From the NCBI GenBank assembly GCA_029851415.1, contig CM056742.1, positions 84,744,748-84,808,747 of the forward strand: 64,000 nt of DNA, in the 5' to 3' direction. The position numbers were made by a program, and so were the translations under genes. Below, one piece after another: positions 53,081 to 64,000 of this stretch; position 1 is the stretch's first letter, and each line of letters begins with the position of its first letter. This stretch comes from Eretmocerus hayati. Its lineage: Eukaryota > Arthropoda > Insecta > Hymenoptera > Aphelinidae. Below the pieces are notes generated by a model. It had not been told where the DNA came from and searched no databases. It saw only the letters and a program-made list of their open reading frames with translations.

Positions 53081-56000
53081 TACTCACTGCGTGATTGACC
53101 AATCGAGCTGAATACTACAAAATCGGATTGAAATCGTGGATGCATGGTTATTCTATCCTTCCTAATACTCACAATCAGTATTCAACTCCGGTAGATTTCA
53201 TATAATTCAATCGAATGGAATACTGCTCAGCAGGATTGGTACGGCCTGCGGATGAGTCTCGCTATCGGTCCGAATCCTGCCGGGCAGCATTGAGTGGACT
53301 TTGTCAATCGATTTCAATGATGACTCAATCACTCACTGCCTGATTGACCAATCGAGCTGATTACTACAAAATCGGATTGGGATCGTGGATGCATGGTTAT
53401 TCTATCCTTCCCAATACCTACAATCAGTATTGAACTGCGCTGGATTTCATATATTTCAATCGAATTCAATACTGCTCAGCAGGATTGGAACGATCCCGAG
53501 ATGAGTTTTGCTATCGGTCTGAATCCTGCCAAGCAGCATTGAATTGACTGAGTCAATCGATTCCAATGATAACCAAATTACTCACTGCGTGATTGACAAA
53601 TCGAGCTGAGTACTACAAAATCGGATTGAAATCGTGGATGCATGGTTATTCTATCCTTCCCAATACTCACAATCAATATTGAACTCCGCTAGATTTCATA
53701 GATTTCAATCGAATTCAATACTGCTCAGCAGGATTGGAACGGTCTCGAGATGAGTTTTGCTATCGGTCTGAATCCTGCCAAGCAGCATTGAATTGACTGA
53801 GTCAATCGATTCCAATGATAACCCAATTACTCACTGCGTGATTCACCAATCGAGCTGAATACTACAAAATCGGATTGAAATCGTGGGTGCATGGTTATTC
53901 TATCCTTCCCAATACTCACAATCAGTATTCATCTCCGGTAGATTTCATATATTTCAATCGAATCGAATACTGCTCAGCAGGATTGGTACGGCCTGCGGAT
54001 GAGTCTCGCTATCGGTCTGGATGCTGCCGGGCAGCATTGAGTGGACTTTGTCAATCGATTTCAATGATGACTCAATCACTCACTGCGTGATTGACCAATC
54101 GAGCTGAATACTACAAAATCGGATTGGAATCGTGGATGCATGGTTATTCTATCCTTCCCAATACCTACAATCAGTATTGAACTGCTCTGGATTTCATATA
54201 TTCCAATCGAATTCAATACTGCTCAGCAGGATTGGAACGGTCTCGAGATGAGTTTTGCTATCGGTCTGAATCCTGCCAAGCAGCATTGAATTTACTGAGT
54301 CAATCGATTCCAATGATAACCCAATTACTCACCGCGTGATAGACCAATCGAGCTGAATACTACAAAATCGGATTCAAATCGTGGATGCATGGTTATTCTA
54401 TCCTTCCCAATACTCACAATCAGTATTGAACTCCGCTAGATTTCATATATTTCAATCGAATTCAATACTGCTCAGCAGGATTGGAACGGTCTCGAGATGA
54501 GTTTTGCTGTCGGTCTGAGTCCTGCCGAGCAGCATTGAGTGGACTTTGTCGATCGATTTCAATGATGACTCAATCACTCACTGCGTGATTGACCAATCGA
54601 GCTGAATACTACAGAATCGGATTGGAATCGTGGATGAATGGTTATTCTATCCTTCCCAATACCTACAATCAGTATTGAACTGCGCTGGATTTCATATGTT
54701 TCAATCGAATTCAATACTGCTCAGCAGGATTGGAACGATCTCAAGATGAGTTTTGCTATCGGTCTGAATCCTGCCAAGCAGCATTGAATTGACTGAGTCA
54801 ATCGATTCCGAAGATAACCCAATTACTCACTGCGTGATAGACCAATCGAGCTGAATACTACAAAATCGGATTGAAATCGTGGATGCGTGGTTATTCTATC
54901 CTTCCCAATACTCACGATCAGTATTGAACTCCGCTAGATTTATTATATTTCAATCGAATTCAATACTGCTCAGCAGGATTGGAACGATCTCGAGATGAGT
55001 TTTGCTATCGGTCTGAATCCTGCCAAGCAGCATTGAATTGACTGAGTCAATCGATTCCAATGATAAGCCAATTACTCACTGCGTGATTGACCTATCGAGC
55101 TGAATACTACAGAATCGGATTGAAATCGTGGATGCATGGTTATTCTATCCTTCCCAATACTCACAATCAGTATTGAACTTCGCTGGATTTCATATATTTC
55201 AATCGAATCCAATACTGCTCAGCAGGATTGGAATGGCCTGAAGATGAGTTTTGCTATCGGTCTGAATCCTGCCAAGCAGCATTGAATTGACTTACTCAAT
55301 CGATTCCAATGATCACCCAATTACTTACTGCGTGATTGACCAATCGAGCTGAATACTACAAAATCGGATTGATATCGTGGATGCATGGTTATTCTATCCT
55401 TTCCAATACTCACAATCAGTATTGAACTCCGCTAGATTTCATATATTTCAATCGAATTCAATACTGCTCAGCAGGATTGGAACGGTCTCGAGATGAGTTT
55501 TGCTATCGGTCTGAATCCTGCCAAGCAGCATTGAATTGACTGAGTCAATCGATTCCAATGATAACCCAATTACTCTTTGCGTCATTGATCAATCGAGATG
55601 AATACTACAGAATCCAGTTGAAATCGTGGGTGCATGGTTATTCTATTTCTCTCAATACTCACAATCAGTATTGAACTCCTCTAGATTTCATACATCTCAA
55701 TCGAATTCAATACTGCTGAGCAGGATTGGAACGGCCTGAAGATGAGTTTTGCTGTCGGTCTGAATCCTGCCAGGCAGCATCGAGTCGACTGCGTCAATCT
55801 ATTTCAATGATGACCCAATCACTCATTGCGTGATTGGCCAAACGAGCTTAATACTATAGGATGGAATACCGGTCGTGAAAAAGTGGTTCCTATCCTCCTG
55901 AATACTTACAATCGGTATCGAACTCCTCTGAATTCCATGTATTTTAATTGAATATAATACTGCTGAGCAGGATTGGTACGCTCTGAGGATGAGTTTCGCT

Positions 56001-59000
56001 ATCGGTCTGAATCCTGCCAAGCAGCATTGAATTGACTGAGTCAATCGATTCCAATGATAACCCATTTACTCACTGCGTGATTGACCAATCGAGCTGAATA
56101 CTACAAAATCGGATTGAAATCGTGGATGCATGGTTATTCTATCCTTCCCAATACTCACAATCAGTATTCAACTCCGGTAGATTTCATATAATTCAATCGA
56201 ATGGAATACTGCTCAGCAGGATTGGTACGGCCTGCGGATGAGTCTCGCTATCGGTCTGAATCCTGCCGGGCAGCATTGAGTGGACTTTGTCAATCGATTT
56301 CAATGATGACTCAATCACTCACTGCCTGATTGACCAATCGAGCTAATTACTACAAAATCGGATTGGAATCGTGGATGCATGGTTATTCTTTCCTTCCCAA
56401 TACCTACAATCAGTATTGAACTGCGCTGGATTTCATATATTTCAATCGAATTCAATACTGCTCAGCAGGATTGGAACGATCTCGAGATGAGTTTTGCTAT
56501 GGGTCTGAATCCTGCCAAGCAGCATTGAATTGACTGAGTCAATCGATTCCAATGATAACCCAATTACTCACTGCGTGATTGACCAATCGAGCTGAATACT
56601 ACAGAATCGGATTGAAATCGTGGATGCATGGTTATTCTATCCTTCCCAATACTCACAATCAGTATTGAACTTCGCTGGATTTCATTTATTTCAATCGAAT
56701 CCAATACTGCTCAGCAGGATTGGAATGGCCTGAAGATGAGTTTTGATATCGGTCTGATTCCTGCCACGCAGCATTGAATTGACTGAGTCAATCGATTCCA
56801 ATGATAACCCAATTACTCACTGCGTGATTGACCAATCGAGCTGAATACTACTAAATCGGATTGGAATCGTGGATGCATGGCTATTCTATCCTTCCCAATA
56901 CTCACAATCAGTATTGAACTCCGCTAAATTTCATATATTTCAATCGAATTCAATACTGCTCAGCAGGATTGGAACGGTCTCGAGATGAGTTTTGCTATCG
57001 GTCTGAATCCTGCCAAGCAGCATTGAATTGACTGAGTCGATCGATTCCAATGATAACCCAATTACTCACTGCGTGATTGACAAATCGAGCTGAGTACTAC
57101 AAAATCGGATTGAAATCGTGGATGCATGGTTATTCTATCCTTCCCAATACTCATAATCAGTATTGAACTCCGGTAGATTTCATATATTTCAATCGAATCC
57201 AATACTGCTCAGCAGGATTGGAATGGCCTGAAGATGAGTTTTGATATCGGTCTGAATCCTTCCACGCAGCATTGAATTGACTGAGTCAATCGATTCCAAT
57301 GATAACCCAATTACTCACTGCGTGATTGACCAATCGAGCTGAATACTACAAAATCTGATTGGAATCGTGGATGCATGGTTATTCTATCCTCCCCAATACC
57401 TACAATCAGTATTGAACTGCGCTGGATTTCATATATTTCAATCGAATTCAATACTGCTCAGCAGGATTGGAACGATCTCAAGATGAGTTTTGCTATCGGT
57501 CTGAATCCTGCCAAGCAGCATTGAATTGATTGAGTCAATCGATTCCAATGATAACCCAATTACTCACTGCGCGATTGACCAATAGAGCTGAATACTACAA
57601 AATCGGATTGAAATCGTGGATGCATGGTTATTCTATCCTTCCCAATACTCACAATCAGTATTGAACTCCGCTAGATTTGATATATTTCAATCGAATTCAA
57701 TACTGCTCAGCAGGATTGGAACGGTCGCGAGATGAGTTTTGCTATCGGTCTGAATCCTGCCGAGAGCATTGAGTCGACTGCGTGAATCGATTTCAATGAT
57801 GACCCAATCACTCTTTGCGTCATTGATCAATCGAGGTGAATACTACAGAATCCAGTTGAAATCGTGGGTGCATGGTTATTCTATTTCTCTCAATACTCAC
57901 AATCAGTATTGAACTCCTCTAGATTTCATACATCTCAATCGAATTCAATACTGCTGAGCAGGATTGGAACGGCCTGAAGATGAGTTTTGCTTTCGGTCTG
58001 AATCCTGCCAGGCAGCATCGAGTCGACTGCGTCAATCTATTTCAATGATGACCCAATCACTCATTGCGTGATTGGCCAAACGAGCTTAATACTATAGGAT
58101 GGAATACCGATCGTGAAAGAGTGGTTCCTATCCTCCTGAATACTTACAATCGGTATCGAACTCCTCTGAATTCCATGTATTTTAATTGAATTCAATACTG
58201 CTGAGCAGGATTGGTACGCTCTGAGGATGAGTTTCGCTATCGGTCTGAATCCTGCCAAGCAGCATTGAATTGACTGAGTCAATCGATTCCAATGATAACC
58301 CATTTACTCACTGCGTGATTGACCAATCGAGCTGAATACTACAAAATCGGATTGAAATCGTGGATGCATGGTTATTCTATCCTTCCTAATACTCACAATC
58401 AGTATTCAACTCCGGTAGATTTCATATAATTCAATCGAATGGAATACTGCTCAGCAGGATTGGTACGGCCTGCGGATGAGTCTCGCTATCGGTCCGAATC
58501 CTGCCGGGCAGCATTGAGTGGACTTTGTAAATCGATTTCAATGATGACTCAATCACTCACTGCCTGATTGACCAATCGAGCTGATTACTACAAAATCGAA
58601 TTGGGATCGTGGATGCATGGTTATTCTATCCTTCCCAATACCTACAATCAGTATTGAACTGCGCTGGATTTCATATATTTCAATCGAATTCAATACTGCT
58701 CAGCAGGATTGGAACGATCCCGAGATGAGTTTTGCTATCGGTCTGAATCCTGCCAAGCAGCATTGAATTGACTGAGTCAATCGATTCCAATGATAACCCA
58801 ATTACTCACTGCGTGATTGACCAATCGAGCTGAATACTACAGAATCGGATTGAAATCGTGGATGCATGGTTATTCTATCCTTCCCAATACTCACAATCAG
58901 TATTGAACTTCGCTGGATTTCATTTATTTCAATCGAATCCAATACTGCTCAGCAGGATTGGAATGGCCTGAAGATGAGTTTTGATATCGGTCTGATTCCT

Positions 59001-61588
59001 GCCACGCAGCATTAAATTGACTGAGTCAATCGATTCCAATGATAACCCAATTACTCACTGCGTGATTGACCAATCGAGCTGAATACTACAAAATCGGATT
59101 GGAATCGTGGATGCATGGCTATTCTATCCTTCCCAATACTCACAATCAGTATTGAACTCCGCTAGATTTCATATATTTCAATCGAATTCAATACTGCTCA
59201 GCAGGATTGGAACGGTCTCGAGATGAGTTTTGCTATCGGTCTGAATCCTGCCAAGCAGCATTGAATTGACTGAGTCGATCGATTCCAATGATAACCCAAT
59301 TACTCACTGCGTGATTGACAAATCGAGCTGAGTACTACAAAATCGGATTGAAATCGTGGATGCATGGTTATTCTATCCTTCCCAATACTCACAATCAGTA
59401 TTGAACTCCGCTAGATTTCATAGATTTCAATCGAATTCAATACTGCTCAGCAGGATTGGAACGGTCTCGAGATGAGTTTTGCTATCGGTCTGAATCCTGC
59501 CAAGCAGCATTGAATTGACTGAGTCAATCGATTCCAATGATAACCCAATTACTCACTGCGTGATTCACCAATCGAGCTGAATACTACAAAATCGGATTGA
59601 AATCGTGGGTGCATGGTTATTCTATCCTTCCCAATACTCACAATCAGTATTCATCTCCGGTAGATTTCATATATTTCAATCGAATCGAATACTGCTCAGC
59701 AGGATTGGTACGGCCTGCGGATGAGTCTCGCTATCGGTCTGGATGCTGCCGGGCAGCATTGAGTGGACTTTGTCAATCGATTTCAATGATGACTCAATCA
59801 CTCACTGCGTGATTGACCAATCGAGCTGAATACTACAAAATCGGATTGGAATCATGGATGCATGGTTATTCTATCCTTCCCAATACCTACAATCAGTATT
59901 GAACTGCTCTGGATTTCATATATTTCAATCGAATTCAATACTGCTCAGCAGGATTGGAACGGTCTCGAGATGAGTTTTGCTATCGGTCTGAATCCTGCCA
60001 AGCAGCATTGAATTTACTGAGTCAATCGATTCCAATGATAACCCAATTACTCACCGCGTGATAGACCAATCGAGCTGAATACTACAAAATCGGATTCAAA
60101 TCGTGGATGCATGGTTATTCTATCCTTCCCAATACTCACAATCAGTATTGAACTCCGCTAGATTTCATATATTTCAATCGAATTCAATACTGCTCAGCAG
60201 GATTGGAACGGTCTCGAGATGAGTTTTGCTGTCGGTCTGAATCCTGCCGAGCAGCATTGAGTGGACTTTGTCGATCGATTTCAATGATGACTCAATCACT
60301 CACTGCGTGATTGACCAATCGAGCTGAATACTACAGAATCGGATTGGAATCGTGGATGAATGGTTATTCTATCCTTCCCAATACCTACAATCAGTATTGA
60401 ACTGCGCTGGATTTCATATGTTTCAATCGAATTCAATACTGCTCAGCAGGATTGGAACGATCTCAAGATGAGTTTTGCTATCGGTCTGAATCCTGCCAAG
60501 CAGCATTGAATTGACTGAGTCAATCGATTCCGAAGATAACCCAATTACTCACTGCGTGATAGACCAATCGAGCTGAATACTACAAAATCGGATTGAAATC
60601 GTGGATGCGTGGTTATTCTATCCTTCCCAATACTCACGATCAGTATTGAACTCCGCTAGATTTATTATATTTCAATCGAATTCAATACTGCTCAGCAGGA
60701 TTGGAACGATCTCGAGATGAGTTTTGCTATCGGTCTGAATCCTGCCAAGCAGCATTGAATTGACTGAGTCAATCGATTCCAATGATAACCCAATTACTCA
60801 CTGCGTGATTGACCTATCGAGCTGAATACTACAGAATCGGATTGAAATCGTGGATGCATGGTTATTCTATCCTTCCCAATACTCACAATCAGTATTGAAC
60901 TTCGCTGGATTTCATATATTTCAATCGAATCCAATACTGCTCAGCAGGATTGGAATGGCCTGAAGATGAGTTTTGCTATCGGTCTGAATCCTGCCAAGCA
61001 GCATTGAATTGACTTACTCAATCGATTCCAATGATCACCCAATTACTTACTGCGTGATTGACCAATCGAGCTGAATACTACAAAATCGGATTGATATCGT
61101 GGATGCATGGTTATTCTATCCTTTCCAATACTCACAATCAGTATTGAACTCCGCTAGATTTCATCTATTTCAATCGAATTCAATACTGCTCAGCAGGATT
61201 GGAACGGTCTCGAGATGAGTTTTGCTATCGGTCTGAATCCTGCCAAGCAGCATTGAATTGACTGAGTCAATCGATTCCAATGATAACCCAATTACTTACT
61301 GCGTGATTCACCAATCGAGCTGAATACTACAAAATCGGATTGAAATCAGGGATGCATGGTTATTCTATCCTTCCCTATACTCACAATCAGTATTGAACTC
61401 CGCTAGATTTCATAGATTTCAATCGAATTCAATACTGCTCAGCAGGATTGGAACGTTCTCGAGATGAGTTTTGCTATCGGTCTGAATCCTGCCAAGCAGC
61501 ATTGAATTGACTGAGTCAATCGATTCCAATGATAACCCAATTACTCACTGCGTGATTCACCAATCGAGCTGAATACTACAAAATCGGA

Positions 61589-64000
61589 TTGAAATCGTGG
61601 ATGCATGGTTATTCTATCCTTCCCAATACTCACAATCAGTATTCATCTCCGGTAGATTTCATATATTTCAATCGAATCGAATACTGCTCAGAAGGATTGG
61701 TACGGCCTGCGGATGAGTCTCGCTATCGGTCTGGATCCTGCCGGGCAGCATTGAGTGGACTTTGTCAATCGATTTCAATGTTGACTCAATCGGTCACTGC
61801 GTGATTGACCAATCGAGCTGAATACTACAAAATCGGATTGGAATCGTGGATGCATGGTTATTCTATCCTTCCCAATACCTACAATCAGTATTGAACTGCG
61901 CTGGATTTCATATATTTCAATCGAATTCAATACTGCTCAGCAGGATTGGAACGATCTCAAGATGAGTTTTGCTATCGGTCTGAATCCTGCCAAGCAGCAT
62001 TGAATTGACTGAGTCAATCGATTCCAATGATAACCCAATTACTCACTGCGTGATTGACCAATCGAGCTGAATACTACAGAATCGGATTGAAATCGTGGAT
62101 GCATGGTTATTCTATCCTTCCCAATACTCACAATCAGTATTGAACTTCGCTGGATTTCATTTATGTCAATCGAATCCAATACTGCTCAGCAGGATTGGAA
62201 TGGCCTGAAGATGAGTTTTGATATCGGTCTGATTCCTGCCACGCAGCATTGAATTGACTGAGTCAATCGATTCCAATGATAACCCAATTACTCACTGCGT
62301 GATTGACCAATCGAGCTGAATACTACAAAATCGGATTGGAATCGTGGATGCATGGCTATTCTATCCTTCCCAATACTCACAATCAGTATTGAACTCCGCT
62401 AGATTTCATATATTTCAATCGAATTCAATACTGCTCAGCAGGATTGGAACGGTCTCGAGATGAGTTTTGCTATCGGTCTGAATCCTGCCAAGCAGCATTG
62501 AATTGACTGAGTCGATCGATTCCAATGATAACCCAATTACTCACTGCGTGATTGACAAATCGAGCTGAATACTACAGAATCGGATTGAAATCGTGGATGC
62601 ATGGTTATTCTATCCTTCCCAATACTCACAATCAGTATTGAACTTCGCTGGATTTCATATATTTCAATCGAATCCAATACTGCTCAGCAGGATTGGAATG
62701 GCCTGAAGATGAGTTTTGCTATCGGTCTGAATCCTGCCAAGCAGCATTGAATTGACTTACTCAATCGATTCCAATGATCACCCAATTACTTACTGCGTGA
62801 TTGACCAATCGAGCTGAATACTACAAAATCGGATTGATATCGTGGATGCATGGTTATTCTATCCTTTCCAATACTCACAATCAGTATTGAACTCCGCTAG
62901 ATTTCATATATTTCAATCGAATTCAATACTGCTCAGCAGGATTGGAACGGTCTCGAGATGAGTTTTGCTATCGGTCTGAATCCTGCCAAGCAGCATTGAA
63001 TTGACTGAGTCAATCGATTCCAATGATAACCCAATTACTTACTGCGTGATTCACCAATCGAGCTGAATACTACAAAATTGGATTGAAATCAGGGATGCAT
63101 GGTTATTCTATCTTTCCCTATACTCACAATCAGTATTGAACTCCGCTAGATTTCATAGATTTCAATCGAATTCAATACTGCTCAGCAGGATTGGAACGTT
63201 CTCGAGATGAGTTTTGCTATCGGTCTGAATCCTGCCAAGCAGCATTGAATTGACTGAGTCAATCGATTCCAATGATAACCCAATTACTCACTGCGTGATT
63301 CACCAATCGAGCTGAATACTACAAAATCGGATTGAAATCGTGGATGCATGGTTATTCTATCCTTCCCAATACTCACAATCAGTATTCATCTCCGGTAGAT
63401 TTCATATATTTCAATCGAATCGAATACTGCTCAGAAGGATTGGTACGGCCTGCGGATGAGTCTCGCTATCGGTCTGGATCCTGCCGGGCAGCATTGAGTG
63501 GACTTTGTCAATCGATTTCAATGTTGACTCAATCGGTCACTGCGTGATTGACCAATCGAGCTGAATACTACAAAATCGGATTGGAATCGTGGATGCATGG
63601 TTATTCTATCCTTCCCAATACCTACAATCAGTATTGAACTGCGCTGGATTTCATATATTTCAATCGAATTCAATACTGCTCAGCAGGATTGGAACGATCT
63701 CAAGATGAGTTTTGCTATCGGTCTGAATCCTGCCAAGCAGCATTGAATTGACTGAGTCAATCGATTCCAATGATAACCCAATTACTCACTGCGTGATTGA
63801 CCAATCGAGCTGAATACTACAGAATCGGATTGAAATCGTGGATGCATGGTTATTCTATCCTTCCCAATACTCACAATCAGTATTGAACTTCGCTGGATTT
63901 CATTTATGTCAATCGAATCCAATACTGCTCAGCAGGATTGGAATGGCCTGAAGATGAGTTTTGATATCGGTCTGATTCCTGCCACGCAGCATTGAATTGA
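61589..64000. repeat. Higher-order repeat, 1743 bp (seven monomers)
   Basis: The CATTTATGTCAATCG variant appears at 62158 and 63901, and the monomer starting near 61589 recurs at 63332, an offset of 1743 (7 x 249). It continues past the window. Confidence 0.85.

Larger units (their letters stand above)
41900..64000. repeat. Satellite array, ~249-bp monomer, ~89 copies, runs off window
   Basis: The word CGTGGATGCATGG is found at 41951, 42191, 42440, 42689, 42938, 43187 and 43436 and on to 63837; the step is 249 bases (240-249 at the edge). Monomers are highly similar but fall into variant types. Each carries conserved inverted repeats. Short ORFs of 71 or 80 codons recur with the repeat and are not genes. 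The size and homogenisation fit a centromeric or heterochromatic satellite. Confidence 0.97.

Noticed and set aside
48361..63547. Recurrent 71- and 80-codon ORFs in the satellite
   Set aside because: They recur only because the monomer repeats, shift with variants, and have no domain or codon character. They are by-products of the array.
41900..64000. CRISPR array
   Set aside because: Repeats are contiguous 249-bp monomers with no unique spacers, no cas genes are present, and the context is eukaryotic.

Overview
The window looks like repeat-rich DNA of an animal, most likely an arthropod. The grounds are animal-type LTR retroelements (one gypsy/errantivirus-like, one of the CsRn1 clade), an envelope gene resembling chuvirus glycoproteins, GT-AG-type splice sites, and a large tandem satellite. 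No ordinary host gene, rRNA or CRISPR array was recognised. The species cannot be named from the sequence.

Region 1 (about 0.1-21.4 kb, all genes on the minus strand) reads, in transcription order, as a large gypsy-family retroelement or a cluster built around one. A Cys-rich ORF, a basic ORF and two coiled-coil ORFs come first. A tightly packed run follows: two Cys-rich ORFs, then three members of an unrecognised paralogous family (called P here). After it come a double Cys-rich ORF, two more P members, then gag (seven CCHC knuckles), protease (two tandem aspartyl protease-like domains), pol (RT, RNase H, integrase), an F-like env, two small mutually related ORFs (W2, W1) and a second, unrelated chuvirus-like glycoprotein. 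Both envelope genes have a splice-acceptor-like sequence just upstream. Single in-frame stops or frame changes interrupt several genes, so this copy is probably decaying. No LTR pair could be seen for it. A purine-rich tract at the left edge (minus sense) suggests the 3' LTR lies outside the window.

Region 2 (20.4-24.4 and 30.9-39.9 kb) has almost no intact genes. It holds decayed fragments that resemble the Cys-rich modules, diverged duplications and poly-T tracts. Region 3 (24,442-30,903) is a nearly pristine CsRn1-clade Ty3/gypsy element inserted in region 2. It has two 298-bp LTRs differing at one base, a GCAC target duplication, a tRNA-type primer-binding site, a purine tract, and intact gag and pol joined by a canonical GGGAAAC -1 frameshift site.

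Region 4 (about 41.2 kb to the right edge) is a satellite of about 249 bp per monomer, about 89 copies in view. It has nested higher-order repeats (1743, 2238, 5224 and 7462 bp) and conserved dyads in each monomer. The left edge shows older, diverged monomers, and the array continues past the window.

The most unusual content is the multi-gene accessory block (P and Cys-rich families) on the same strand as gag-pol and two unrelated envelopes. It could be a giant endogenous retrovirus-like element not previously described. That it is one unit is inference from strand, packing and order.
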